Source: Phycisphaerales bacterium (GTDB lineage Bacteria; Planctomycetota; Phycisphaerae; Phycisphaerales; UBA1924). From it: a stretch of DNA of 64,000 bases. Of the stretch, positions 1-9,113 are shown piece by piece. Below the pieces are notes generated by a model that saw only the letters and a program-made list of their open reading frames with translations, had not been told where the DNA came from and made no database searches. Location of the stretch: the NCBI GenBank assembly GCA_947459215.1, contig CANHCQ010000008.1:62001-126000 (forward strand), in the 5' to 3' direction. Position numbers and translations under genes: made by a program. The stretch's first letter is position 1. Every line of letters starts with the position of its first letter.

Positions 1-237
1 CCGCTCGATGAACTGGTGCAGCTCCTCCGGCGTCGGCCGATCATCACTCGCCAGCGCGTTGAGCCCGGCGTTGACGTCCCGAGGCCGATTCGCGGAGAGT
101 CCGCCGCTCCCGCCGCCGCCCGCACCACCACCCGCGCAACCGACCAGCCCGACCGCAGCCACCACCGCCAACCCCGCGGCCCGCGTCAAACCACCAGCAA
201 GAGGGCCAACACGGGGGCCAACACCGGGGCCAGCCAT
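1..237 (-). CDS. Putative lipoprotein, truncated at window edge
   Basis: The reverse strand has an open frame from an ATG at 237 that runs off the left edge (79 codons visible). It opens with a basic, then hydrophobic segment ending in the lipobox LVGC, followed by a glycine-rich linker, which is what an exported lipoprotein looks like. The visible part ends in TPEELHQFIER. The same frame stays open upstream to about 420, and a GTG near 356 preceded by GGAGG is a possible alternative start, but only the 237 start puts the signal peptide at the N-terminus. Function unknown; the rest of the gene lies outside the window. Confidence 0.55.
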   Translation of the reverse strand, partial: MAGPGVGPRVGPLAGGLTRAAGLAVVAAVGLVGCAGGGAGGGGSGGLSANRPRDVNAGLNALASDDRPTPEELHQFIER

Positions 238-437
238 CGCCTCGCCCGCGGCCTCGGTCAACCCATCCATCCGAGCATCCAACCACGCGAGCTGACACGC
301 GTTCGGAACGGCCTGGTGTCCAGCAATGTGATCCCAACTCTCGGCGCGCACGACAACCTCCGGGACAGAACCGACAGGAGGGAATATCGGCGAATTGTGC
401 GCGAAAGGATGAGCGTGCGCTCATCGCGGCGTCTCAT

Positions 438-2831
438 CTACTTCTTCGCGTCTCGATCGGCCTGCAACACCGCTTCAACCCGCGGGGCAGCATCCTCCGG
501 CGAGACTCGCCGCAGATGCTCCAGGTACTCCGCCGCACGCTGCGGCCGACCCGCATCGACCCACGCCCGCGCCAGTTCCATCCACAGTTCCGTGCTCAGC
601 AGTGGCCCGATCGGACGATCCACCCATGTCCGCCGATCCACCTCCTCTGCTTCGACCATCCGTCCCGTCCGCAGATACATGCGCAGCAGTGCTGCATCCA
701 CCCAATTCGCCCACCCGCTCACAGCGCCGTGCTTGCGGACCACCAGGCCATACACCTCGAGCAGAATTGGTTCCGCTTCGGCATAAGCCTTCTTGTCGAC
801 CAGCATGCTTCCCAAGTTGTAGCGGGCGACAAAGACCGGATGGGCCAGCGGGCCCAGTGTTTGGGTCGCATGTGGCAGACGATCGCGCAGGAGTGCGATC
901 GCCGCGTCCGTACCTTCGACCGACGCCAGCGCCCACGACTCAGTCGCCAGTCCGAGCTCGGTCTCCGGATCATCCGGGCCGTACGCCTCGATCGCCCGCC
1001 GCCGCGCTTCCCTAAGAGCGCTCAGAGCCCATGCTGCATTGTCGGTGCGCTGTCGGGCGGCGCGACGTAGCACCATAAGCGTCAGCCGATCGGCCTTTCC
1101 CAGCGACTGCTCCGCCTCAGCGATCAGTGCCTCGTACGCCGCGATGGTCCGTTCACGTGACGTCTCGCTGCCCATCAGCGCCACCGCCATCGCCCTGAGC
1201 CGAGCCCGCGAACCTTTCGGCAGCATCCGGGTCGCCCGGTCCTGCAACTCTCGCGTCATGGGAACCAGCCAGTCCATTGACACTGCATCGACATTCGCGT
1301 TCTTGGCCTCGATCAACATCCGCAGCGCGTCGATCGCGCGTGGATCATCCGGCCCATACAACTGTCGCGTCAGGTCGAACGAGCGCTGTGCAAATGGGTA
1401 CGCCTTGGTGAACTCCCCGACCACGAAGTACGAGCCCGCCAGCACGCCCACTAGTCGCGCCTCAACCTCCAACGCCATCGCGGTGTTCTTCAGGCTCGCA
1501 CTCGCCTGATCGATGGCCAACGTCAACAGCGTCCGATCACGCCCCTGCGCCACCACCGGATCCAGCCCGGCGAAGATTGAGTTCAGGAAGTCCACCACCT
1601 GCTCGGCGCTCTGACGCGCATCCCGCTCCCGAAACGCCATCACCGTCGACACCGAAGCACCGGCGATCAGCGTGAGCAGCACCGCCGCCGCACCGATCGC
1701 GAGCCCCCGATGATGCTTCAGCCACGACAGTGCGCGATAGACCCGGTCCGGTGGCCCTGCCTCCACCGCCCGCCCATCCAAGCACCGCTCCAGATCCGCC
1801 GCGAGCGCGTCGGCTGTCGGATAGCGCCGCTCCGGATCCTTCTCCAGACTCCGCATCACCACCCAGTCCAGTTCCCGCCGCACATCCCAATTGCCCGTCC
1901 GCGACGGCGGCGTCACCACGTGATCCGCCACCACCCCCGCGATCCCGCGCGATCCCGCCGCACGAAGCGCCTCGGTCGGCACCGGCGCCCGCCCGGTGAG
2001 CAACTCGTACAAGATCGCCCCCAGCGCGTACACATCGCTCCGCACATCCACCGGTCGCCCCGCCGCCTGTTCCGGGCTCATGTACTCCGGCGTGCCCAGC
2101 GGCTGACCCGCCAGCGTCAGCGTCTGATGCTCCGTCAGCGATGTCGTGAGCGATCGCGCCAAACCAAAATCAATGATCCGCGGCCGCGCCGCTCCACCTT
2201 CCGACGCCACCAGCACGTTCCCGGGTTTCAGATCCCGATGCAGCACGCCACGCCCGTGCGCGTGCTGCACGCCGCGGCACACCTCGATCACCAGCCGCAC
2301 CCGCTCCGCGATCGTCGCTTTGCTCTCCGCGCAGTACGCGGTGATCGCCAGGCCGGGCACCAGCGGCATCACAAAGTACGGCCAACCCTCGGCGCTCGTC
2401 CCCGCGTCCAAGGCCTGCACGATCGTCGGATGATCCAAGAGCGCCAGCGCCTGCCGCTCGTCGTTGAAGCGGGCCAAGGCCGCCTTGCTGTCCATACCCG
2501 GCTTGAGCAGCTTCACTGCCACCAGCCGCCGGATCGGCGCCGGCTGCTCGGCGAGGTACACCACCCCGAAACCGCCCTCGCCCAGTTCGCCCAGCACGCG
2601 GTACGGCCCGATGAGCCGATCCCCCGATCGTCTCTGCTCGGCTTCCGCCAGCATGTCCCGCACCGATGCATCCACACGCTGGGTGTCGGCCTCCAGCATC
2701 GCCGCCAATCGGGACGCGATCTCACCCGACCGCGACCGCAGGTTCTCGACGTACGCAACCCGCGACGCCGGATCGAGCCCGACCGCCTCGTCGTACGCAC
2801 GCTCGAGTTCTTCAAAGGCGGTCGTCGCCAT
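438..2831 (-). CDS. Membrane Ser/Thr protein kinase with TPR-like C-terminus
   Basis: 797-residue Hanks-type kinase. Residues about 77-345 carry the glycine loop GEGGFG, the VAVKLL lysine, the catalytic loop HRDLKPGN, the DFG metal site and the activation-segment end GTPEYMSPEQ, so it should be active. One membrane helix follows near residues 370-392. The remainder is helical and resembles tetratricopeptide repeats, beginning with a VVDFLNSIFAGLDP stretch common in planctomycete kinases. The ATG at 2831 is chosen because the sequence upstream belongs to the sigma gene, which ends 31 bp before it on the same strand. The pair is a standard planctomycete arrangement in which kinase and ECF sigma factor probably act in one signalling pathway; the signal is unknown. 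Confidence 0.93.
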   Translation of the reverse strand: MATTAFEELERAYDEAVGLDPASRVAYVENLRSRSGEIASRLAAMLEADTQRVDASVRDMLAEAEQRRSGDRLIGPYRVLGELGEGGFGVVYLAEQPAPIRRLVAVKLLKPGMDSKAALARFNDERQALALLDHPTIVQALDAGTSAEGWPYFVMPLVPGLAITAYCAESKATIAERVRLVIEVCRGVQHAHGRGVLHRDLKPGNVLVASEGGAARPRIIDFGLARSLTTSLTEHQTLTLAGQPLGTPEYMSPEQAAGRPVDVRSDVYALGAILYELLTGRAPVPTEALRAAGSRGIAGVVADHVVTPPSRTGNWDVRRELDWVVMRSLEKDPERRYPTADALAADLERCLDGRAVEAGPPDRVYRALSWLKHHRGLAIGAAAVLLTLIAGASVSTVMAFRERDARQSAEQVVDFLNSIFAGLDPVVAQGRDRTLLTLAIDQASASLKNTAMALEVEARLVGVLAGSYFVVGEFTKAYPFAQRSFDLTRQLYGPDDPRAIDALRMLIEAKNANVDAVSMDWLVPMTRELQDRATRMLPKGSRARLRAMAVALMGSETSRERTIAAYEALIAEAEQSLGKADRLTLMVLRRAARQRTDNAAWALSALREARRRAIEAYGPDDPETELGLATESWALASVEGTDAAIALLRDRLPHATQTLGPLAHPVFVARYNLGSMLVDKKAYAEAEPILLEVYGLVVRKHGAVSGWANWVDAALLRMYLRTGRMVEAEEVDRRTWVDRPIGPLLSTELWMELARAWVDAGRPQRAAEYLEHLRRVSPEDAAPRVEAVLQADRDAKK

Positions 2832-2862
2832 GGCCTTCCCGTTGTTGCTCAGCAGGGAATCG

Positions 2863-3369
2863 TCACGCGGGCTTGTGCGATGCCAACCAGGCGCGGGCGA
2901 ACTCCAGATCACGCTGCACCGTCTTCTCGCTCACATCGAGCAATGCGGCGATCTGGACATTGGTCAGCCCACAGACCGCCGAGAGCGTCATCACCTCGGC
3001 CTTGCGCGGATTGGCCTCGGCCAGTTCGGCCAACGCCGCCGTCATCGACTCCAGCCGCGCATCCTCGCGGAGCGTCGGCCGCGTTTCGCCGTCCGCCGTC
3101 GCGAGCTCCCGCGCCGAGCGGGCCTTCTCCGACCGCAGCCGGTCGATCAGCACCCACTTCATCATCGTGAACGCCACCGCCTGAACGTCCTCTTCGGACC
3201 GCGGCGGCTCGGGCAAACGCAACATGCGGCACAGCGTGTCCTGCACCAGCGAACTGGGCGCAATACCCGTCCCCACCGCGCGTGCCGCCGCCAGACGCCG
3301 CAGCGCGGGGTACGCCCGCGCGACCACATCGCCAAACGATCCAGGAGGAGGAGATTCGAGTCTGTCCAT
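2863..3369 (-). CDS. ECF-family RNA polymerase sigma factor
   Basis: 168-residue sigma factor of the planctomycete-rich ECF type (the Sigma70_ECF family). Region 2 is seen around APSSLVQDTLCRMLRL and VAFTMMKWVLIDRLRSE; region 4 has a helix-turn-helix near NVQIAALLDVSEKTVQRDL. The ATG at 3369 follows a GGGGGTG ribosome site; an in-frame upstream start exists but would add an unlike sequence. It precedes the kinase gene on the same strand by 31 bp and was probably transcribed with it. It is divergent from the LamG-dockerin gene at 3725, which could be a target; that is inference only. Confidence 0.88.
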   Translation of the reverse strand: MDRLESPPPGSFGDVVARAYPALRRLAAARAVGTGIAPSSLVQDTLCRMLRLPEPPRSEEDVQAVAFTMMKWVLIDRLRSEKARSARELATADGETRPTLREDARLESMTAALAELAEANPRKAEVMTLSAVCGLTNVQIAALLDVSEKTVQRDLEFARAWLASHKPA

Positions 3370-3724
3370 CACCCCCCGGCAGCACCCGATCACCCACCCA
3401 CCAAGGCAGAAGACCGGCCCGCCGGGCATCGAGCAGTGTAGCGAACAAAGGCGTGTCGTGCGTCATCCCGTGCTCCATCCCGCACTCTCTCCCGTATGCC
3501 ACCCCGCTCCCTCTGTCGCGCCTCATGCTGTCCTTCGCGCCGACGCGCTCGCGTCCGACATAAACCAGAACGGAGCAGACACGGCAATCGCGACATCAGC
3601 ACGCCGCAGATGTCCGTTGTCGGTTCTCAGGTCCGTTCTTAGCGGGGTGGACTTCGCGGGTCCGTGCACGGGTGAAACCGGCGGACCCCGTTCACTGTTC
3701 ATTCAGACCTCTCGGGAGCAACAC
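3370..3724. promoter_or_regulatory. Divergent intergenic region, sigma factor versus LamG gene
   Basis: 355 bp without a gene, holding the promoters of two divergent genes. GGGTCCG at 3658-3664 pairs with CGGACCC at 3682-3688, giving a hairpin about 36 nt before the ATG at 3725 that could sit in the 5' leader. A GGGAG ribosome site lies just before that ATG. No convincing -35/-10 pair was recognised. Confidence 0.4.
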
Positions 3725-5266
3725 ATGGTGACCTATTTCTCAACACTCGTCGCTTCACTCGTAGGGGTTGCATCCCCCACGAACAACACGATCCACCTAC
3801 CCACCCAAACGTCGCAACCAACGACGGCGGTCGTTCCGTTCTCCGCCGCGCCCGCACAGGGTCCGGCAACATACGCCGAGTTCACGCGCACGACGGACAC
3901 CATTCGCATCCTCGGCGACACCTTGCTCGCCGGAGGTCCATTCACGTATGAGTTCCGAATTTGGCTTACCGCGCCTGCCATTGGTTACGTGATCGGGGAG
4001 CAGCAGATCTCCGTCGAGGACAAGTGTCTTGAGCTCGGCGAGAATCAGTACCGCTTCTCTGTCGCTTACGACAACCCTCTTGGATACAACGCGGGCTCAT
4101 CACCGGAGATCGTCCTCGGCCGCTGGATGCACATTGCCTACGTGGCAGATACAACAAGCCGGATCATCTATGTTGATGGCCAGCCGGCAGCCGTACTGTC
4201 TCGCGGGCAGAGCTACGCGGACGGCACCGACTCGAACATGGCGATTGGCATGTTCCAAAAGGGCAAGGGATACCTCGTCTCCCCACAACTGCCGAGCTTT
4301 ATTGGGAAGCTCGATTGGGTTCGGATCAGCAAGACACCTCGATACTCAGGAGCGTTCACACCTCCAGTGGAGTCCAGCCTGATCGCTGACCCGCAAACGG
4401 TGCTTCTCCTGAAGTTCAACGAACCAACTGGCACAACCACGCTGATTGACGAATCTCCGAACCAGTTCGTCTGCGAGGTCGGTGTGCCGGTCAACCCCGG
4501 CCTCACCGCGACGTCGCCGATGATGGGGCGTGTCGAGTGCACGGGGTCATTTGTCTCCGTGTCGCCTGAGGCCGTCGCGTTGTTGCCGGGTTCCTCTGTC
4601 GCGTTTCAGGCAACCGCCGCAACAGGTGTAACTGCATACCAGTGGCTCAAGGATGGCGTTCCACTCTCCGATGACGATCGCATCAGCGGCAGCGCGACTG
4701 CGACGCTGACGATCACCGGGATCACGAACGCCGATCAGGGCCTGTATGCCTGCCGCATCGAGAATGCCTGCGGCATCGCGACGAGTTCACCCACACCCCT
4801 CTCCTGCAAACCCATCATCCTCCAGTCCGCCCCCGCCGCCACGCCGCAGAAGCGCACCCTCGCCCTCACCCTCGGCGTGCCCGCCAACGCACCCTACACC
4901 TACGCCTGGCGGCGCAACGGCGTCCCCATCGCCAACCTCGCCGGCGTCTACTCCGGCGCGTTCACCAACACTCTCCGCATCCTCTCCCCCGACTTCATCC
5001 GCGGCGGAACCTTCGACTGCGTCCTCACCGACGTCTGCGGCCAGACGATCTCCGCCTCCACCCGCGTCTGCCTCGCCGACTTCAACCTCGACACAAACGT
5101 CGATGACGCGGACTTCGTCTCGTTCGTGCGCGATTACGACACTCTGCTCTGCGCCGACCCCACCATGTCCCCAGGCTGCTTCGCCGACTTCAACAACGAC
5201 ACCGTCGTCGATGACGCCGACTTCCTTTTCTTCACAGCGGCGTACGACGAGCTGCTCTGTCCGTGA
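3725..5266 (+). CDS. Secreted LamG/Ig-like protein with GC-type dockerin
   Basis: 513 residues. A weak N-terminal signal segment (VTYFSTLVASLVGVASPT) is followed by a concanavalin A/LamG-like beta domain (about 45-230; note WMHIAYVADTTSRIIYVDG), then two Ig-like repeats of the kind with YQWLKDGVPL and YAWRRNGVPI, and a C-terminal pair of calcium-loop repeats (FNLDTNVDDADF and FNNDTVVDDADF) flanked by cysteines, the GC-type dockerin module of Phycisphaerae. The start at 3725 is set by GGGAG upstream and by the divergent sigma gene. LamG folds commonly bind glycans; the ligand here is unknown. A terminator follows at 5323. Confidence 0.85.
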   Translation: MVTYFSTLVASLVGVASPTNNTIHLPTQTSQPTTAVVPFSAAPAQGPATYAEFTRTTDTIRILGDTLLAGGPFTYEFRIWLTAPAIGYVIGEQQISVEDKCLELGENQYRFSVAYDNPLGYNAGSSPEIVLGRWMHIAYVADTTSRIIYVDGQPAAVLSRGQSYADGTDSNMAIGMFQKGKGYLVSPQLPSFIGKLDWVRISKTPRYSGAFTPPVESSLIADPQTVLLLKFNEPTGTTTLIDESPNQFVCEVGVPVNPGLTATSPMMGRVECTGSFVSVSPEAVALLPGSSVAFQATAATGVTAYQWLKDGVPLSDDDRISGSATATLTITGITNADQGLYACRIENACGIATSSPTPLSCKPIILQSAPAATPQKRTLALTLGVPANAPYTYAWRRNGVPIANLAGVYSGAFTNTLRILSPDFIRGGTFDCVLTDVCGQTISASTRVCLADFNLDTNVDDADFVSFVRDYDTLLCADPTMSPGCFADFNNDTVVDDADFLFFTAAYDELLCP

Positions 5267-5322
5267 CTCCACTTCTCCTTGCGGCCCGACCTGACTTGTC
5301 CGATCCCGGGCCGCGCGAGCAG

Positions 5323-5361
5323 GCCGCCGATGCCCCCGAGGGGAGCCATCGGCGGCTTGTT
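5323..5361 (+). terminator. Rho-independent terminator of the LamG-dockerin gene
   Basis: A perfect 10-bp stem GCCGCCGATG/CATCGGCGGC with a 14-nt loop is followed by TTGTTTCATTTC. It lies 56 bp after the stop of the plus-strand gene and directly against the stop of the converging epimerase gene. Confidence 0.65.
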
Positions 5362-6387
5362 TCATTTCACCCCACGCGCCCAATCCAGCGTCCTTCGAAT
5401 CCCCTCCCCAAAATCCACCACCGGCTCATACCCCAGGAGCGAACGTGCGGCAGAGATATCCGCTGACGAGTGCCGCACATCCCCCGCTCGCGGCGGGCCA
5501 AACGTCGGCGTCGAATCCACCTTGAGCGCCTCGCCCATGTGCTTCAGCACATCCAGCAGCCGGATCCGCGAGCCCGTGCCGATGTTCACCACCTCGCCCG
5601 CCAGCGGCTTCTCGCTCGTCGCGGCCAGCATGTTCGCCAGCACCACGTTGTCGATGTACGTGAAATCCCGCGTCTGTTCGCCATCGCCCAGCACGCGCGG
5701 CTGCTTGCCGGCGCTCAGCGTGTCGGCGAACGCGCTGATCACCGCGGCGTACGGGCTCTTGGGGTCCTGCCTGGGCCCGAAGATGTTGAAGTAGCGCAGG
5801 CTGATGCACGAGAGACCGAAACACCGCGCGAAGGTGCGGAGCAGGAGCTCGCCGCTGACCTTGCTCATCGCGTAGGGCGACCAGACATCCGGGTTGTCGG
5901 TCTCCTTGCTGGGCAGGCTGGGCGTGTTGCCGTACGCCGCCGCACTGGCGGCGAACATCACCCGCTTCTCCTTCTTCTCCTGCGCCTTCAAGTCCTTGGC
6001 CGCCAGCAGCACCCGCTGCGTGCCTTCGACGTTCACACCCAGGCACTTCTCCGGCTTCTCGACGGATTCCGGCACACTCACCAGCGCGGCCTGATGGAAG
6101 ATGAAGTCGCTCCCCGCGATCGCCTTCCGCAGCGCGGCGTCGTCGAGGATCGAAGCCTTGATGAACTCCACGCTTCCGCCGCTGGCCTTCGCCGCATCCC
6201 GCGCCGGCGCGAGGTTCGACTCAAACCCGCCGGAGAGATCGTCCAGCACCCGCACCGTCGCGCCGCTGGCCGCCAGGGCGTGGGCCAAGTGCGAGCCGAT
6301 GAAGCCGCAGCCGCCGGTAATGACCGCAACGCGGCCCTTGAGCTTCGAGGCGACCTGTGGGAACTGTGTGGGGATGAAGTGGGGCAT
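5362..6387 (-). CDS. NAD-dependent sugar-nucleotide epimerase/dehydratase
   Basis: 341-residue extended short-chain dehydrogenase. The NAD-binding Rossmann motif TGGCGFIGSHL lies near the N-terminus, the catalytic YxxxK in SPYAMSKVSGE around residue 160, and the family hallmark LRYFNIFGPRQDP follows. It is closest in feel to UDP-glucose or UDP-GlcNAc 4-epimerases, but substrate cannot be read from sequence. The ATG at 6387 places the Rossmann fold correctly; a GTG at 6432 would overlap the end of the upstream glycosyltransferase gene by 11 bp, hinting at translational coupling. The two genes form a sugar-modification pair. Confidence 0.9.
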   Translation of the reverse strand: MPHFIPTQFPQVASKLKGRVAVITGGCGFIGSHLAHALAASGATVRVLDDLSGGFESNLAPARDAAKASGGSVEFIKASILDDAALRKAIAGSDFIFHQAALVSVPESVEKPEKCLGVNVEGTQRVLLAAKDLKAQEKKEKRVMFAASAAAYGNTPSLPSKETDNPDVWSPYAMSKVSGELLLRTFARCFGLSCISLRYFNIFGPRQDPKSPYAAVISAFADTLSAGKQPRVLGDGEQTRDFTYIDNVVLANMLAATSEKPLAGEVVNIGTGSRIRLLDVLKHMGEALKVDSTPTFGPPRAGDVRHSSADISAARSLLGYEPVVDFGEGIRRTLDWARGVK

Positions 6388-6421
6388 AGGTGTTGTGGGT
6401 GTGATGCGGGAGGGAACAGAA

Positions 6422-7612
6422 TTATCGACCACGCGAAACCATCTCTTCCAGACTCGTCACCATCTTCGCACACGTCTCGCCCCACCGGAACCGCAGACAC
6501 CGCTCAAACCCGCGGCGGCGCAGCTCCTCCGCATACGCCGCGTCCGTCAATACCCGCCGCAGCGCTGCGATCAGCCCCGCCTCATCGTCCGGCTCGACGA
6601 ACGCCGCCGCCTCGCCCAGCACCTCCGGCATCGCGCAGCAGCGGCTCGACACCACCGGCGCACCAAAGCTCAGCGCCTCCAAGGGCGGAATCCCGAAGCT
6701 CTCGCACACGCTCATGAACGCGAAGCAGCGGGCATTCTTGAACGCCGCCTCGACGGCCTCGCCCGACAGTCGTCCTTCCACCTTCACCGCGTCAGGCGCA
6801 CCAGCGTCCCGCGCGATCTGCCGCAGCGATTCCGCGTACGACTCATCGAACACGCGCCCGACGATGCGATACGTCAGCGACTCCAGCCCCTTCTCACGCC
6901 GCAGCGCACAGACCGCCCGCGCCACCAGGTGCTGCCGCTTATGCGGCGTGACATCGCTCACCGTCAACACTTCCAGCGGCCGGGCCGTCAGCGCGGGCAT
7001 CGCCGCCGCGTCGCGCGTCGCCCACTCATCCGGCACCGCGTTGTAGAAGACCTCGGCGCGTTGAGGCGTCACCTTCTCCCAGCCCAAGATCAGATCGCGC
7101 AGATAGCCACTGGTGAAGCCGACGCATGTGGCGTGCTTCAGCGAATGCCGAATAGCGCGGCGGCGCATCGCGGCGCCGAGCCGTGCTCGCAGAGGCGCGG
7201 GCCCTGGAAGGCCCCGCCCCCACACTTCCGGCAAGTACGGCACCGGGTCCTGACAATGCGCGATCATCGGCACCTTGAGCCGCGGCGGCTTCTGGCCGTT
7301 GAGCTGCACCACCGCGCTCACGCGCTGCTCGCGGCACCAGTCCACCAGCGTGAAGTTCTCGAAGACGAGCCGCGAGCGCAACTGACCGGTGCCTTCCGGC
7401 GCCCAAAGGAACCTCACGTTGGCCGGGAATGTCTCCCGCAGCATCGGCTCGTGAAACGCGCTGCCCCCGGTCATCACCAGCGTGAACGTCCACGACGGCC
7501 GCAGCATCGCCAGCCCACGCAGCACCTCCCGCGCGACCGTGAACCCGCCGCCGCTGCTCACCGACAGCGCGTTGACCAGAATGTGCGGCGGATGATCGGG
7601 TCCCATCGTCAT
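6422..7612 (-). CDS. GT4-family glycosyltransferase
   Basis: 396-residue GT-B glycosyltransferase. The C-terminal half shows the family-4 signature: LTVSDVTPHKRQHLVARA at the start of the donor domain and CESFGIPPLEALSFGAPVVSS, in which the EX7E motif contacts the nucleotide sugar. The N-terminus begins ILVNALSVSSGGGF, a glycine-rich acceptor-domain loop. Start ATG at 7612 (a second ATG at 7606 is also possible); the long open frame upstream is only read-through of a repeat at 7636. It precedes an epimerase by 34 bp on the same strand, so both probably serve surface polysaccharide synthesis. Donor and acceptor unknown. Confidence 0.88.
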   Translation of the reverse strand: MTMGPDHPPHILVNALSVSSGGGFTVAREVLRGLAMLRPSWTFTLVMTGGSAFHEPMLRETFPANVRFLWAPEGTGQLRSRLVFENFTLVDWCREQRVSAVVQLNGQKPPRLKVPMIAHCQDPVPYLPEVWGRGLPGPAPLRARLGAAMRRRAIRHSLKHATCVGFTSGYLRDLILGWEKVTPQRAEVFYNAVPDEWATRDAAAMPALTARPLEVLTVSDVTPHKRQHLVARAVCALRREKGLESLTYRIVGRVFDESYAESLRQIARDAGAPDAVKVEGRLSGEAVEAAFKNARCFAFMSVCESFGIPPLEALSFGAPVVSSRCCAMPEVLGEAAAFVEPDDEAGLIAALRRVLTDAAYAEELRRRGFERCLRFRWGETCAKMVTSLEEMVSRGR

Positions 7613-7635
7613 GCGTTCGACACTTGATCGGCATT

Positions 7636-7676
7636 TCGTTGCTCCCCCTCCCAGAGGGAGGGGGTTGGGGGGTGGG
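7636..7676. repeat. Palindromic CCCTCC repeat
   Basis: CTCCCCCTCCCAGAGGGAGGGGG forms a near-perfect hairpin, continued by TTGGGGGGTGGG. Elements of this look are dispersed in many GC-rich genomes. Only one copy was seen here, in the gap before the glycosyltransferase start. The rest of the 7613-7893 gap shows nothing else recognisable. Confidence 0.55.
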
Positions 7677-7893
7677 TTTGGCCTTTGTCGTACCGATCGC
7701 GCGGGCCAAAGCTCGCGACTTTGTTTACGCCGTCCCGACCGCCCGGTGCGTTCAACGGACCCAAATCGCGTGTTTTCACGCGGGGAATCTTGCGATTCCG
7801 ACTCAAATTCTGCTCGGTCCACCCGCCCAATGACGCTTCAGTTTCCGGGCCTTGTCGTGTACCCTCCCGTCGGGAATAGAGAGGATCGTGGAC

Positions 7894-9000
7894 ATGTCGA
7901 TTGCACGCAGTTCGATGAGTCTGCTCGCGCTGGCCGCGGCGTCGCACCTCGCCCTCGCCGGCCCCGGCGCGTCTTACGACGTCCGCCTCGCCATCCAGAG
8001 CCGCAACGCGGACCAGATCCAGTACCGCGGCGTGCCGCTCGTCAACGACATCTCCGGTGGCACCATCGGTCTGCATCCGCACGACGGGCCGCACCTGATC
8101 GCCGGGGATCCAACTTTCTACAGCCGCCACCAGGCCGAGCTGATCAAGGACATCAACGACACCATCGCCGACGTCAACTTCAGCGGCGTCATCTGCATCG
8201 ACCACGAGTCGTGGTGGCCGAGCTGGGAGTGGAGCAGCCACGTCCAGCCCGCCTGGACGAACTACATCAAGACCAAGCGCCCCGAACTCCTCGCCGGCAA
8301 GCCCGACACCGAGTGGGACGCCATCATCCAGGCCGAGTACAAGAAGACTGTCCGCCAGTACTACGAGTTCACCGCCAACATCGTCCGCCAGCAACGCCCC
8401 AAGGCCAAGCTCAGTTGGTACGGCATCCCCCTCCGCTCGTACTGGATCTTCAACGGCGTGCCGCAGTATGGCGTCGATCTCGCCCGCTACCGCGAGATCC
8501 ACGAGCAGGAGATGAAGTGGTACTTCGATCTCGTGGATGTGCTCTGCCCCTCCATCTATCCCGTCTACTCCGTCGCCTCACCCGCGGGACCCAGTCAGGT
8601 CGAACCCGCCGGCAACGAGGCGTACATCCTCGGCATGGTCGGCGAGTCCGTCCGCGTCAGCCGCGGCAAGCCCGTCTACCCGTTCTTCATGCTCAAGTAC
8701 CACCCATCCTCGGGCGCGTACGCGAACCAGTTCATCAACCCGATCAACCTGCGCCAGGCTCTTGAGATCCCGCGCCAGGTCGGTGCCGCCGGCCTCGCCA
8801 TCTGGGACTTCTTCTACGACGAGCAGGAACTCGCCGCCTGGCAGAACTACTACGACACCACCGCCCGCGACGTGATCTACGGCGTCATCTACCCAGGAAC
8901 CGGCTCGGCGCCCACCGCCCTCAGCGGCGCGCCCACCGAGCCCGAGCCCGGCGAAGACCAGTCCATCTCTCCCGACGGCCGCGTCGAGAAGAAGCCCTAA
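7894..9000 (+). CDS. Secreted GH56 (hyaluronidase)-like glycosidase
   Basis: 368 residues with a clear signal peptide (SLLALAAASHLALAGPG). The body reads like a TIM-barrel glycosidase of the GH56 hyaluronidase type: GVICIDHESWWPSW corresponds to the family's G-x-x-x-IDWExWRPxW block, whose D-x-E pair is catalytic and is kept here as D-H-E; LSWYGIPLRSYW matches the strand after it, VLCPSIYPVYS resembles the ALYPSIYL segment, and AGLAIWDFFYDEQE the final strand. The C-terminus is a low-complexity EPEPGEDQS tail. The ATG at 7894 is chosen for the signal peptide. Family placement is from motif memory and distant; the natural substrate is unknown. Confidence 0.55.
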   Translation: MSIARSSMSLLALAAASHLALAGPGASYDVRLAIQSRNADQIQYRGVPLVNDISGGTIGLHPHDGPHLIAGDPTFYSRHQAELIKDINDTIADVNFSGVICIDHESWWPSWEWSSHVQPAWTNYIKTKRPELLAGKPDTEWDAIIQAEYKKTVRQYYEFTANIVRQQRPKAKLSWYGIPLRSYWIFNGVPQYGVDLARYREIHEQEMKWYFDLVDVLCPSIYPVYSVASPAGPSQVEPAGNEAYILGMVGESVRVSRGKPVYPFFMLKYHPSSGAYANQFINPINLRQALEIPRQVGAAGLAIWDFFYDEQELAAWQNYYDTTARDVIYGVIYPGTGSAPTALSGAPTEPEPGEDQSISPDGRVEKKP

Positions 9001-9074
9001 TCAAGAAGCCCTTATCAGGAAGCCCTTATCAGGAAGCCCTGATCAGGAAGCCCCGATCAGGAAGCCCCGATCGC
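8985..9074 (+). repeat. 14-bp tandem repeat over the 3' end of the GH56-like gene
   Basis: Successive copies of TATCAGGAAGCCCT or GATCAGGAAGCCCC run from the last codons of the gene (AAGAAGCCCTAA) through about 75 bp of downstream sequence, with 1-2 changes per copy. About five to six units are visible. The first unit includes the stop codon. Confidence 0.8.
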
Positions 9075-9113
9075 TTCCTCCGCTCATTGAAGCCTGGCGG
9101 AACCACGCATCGC

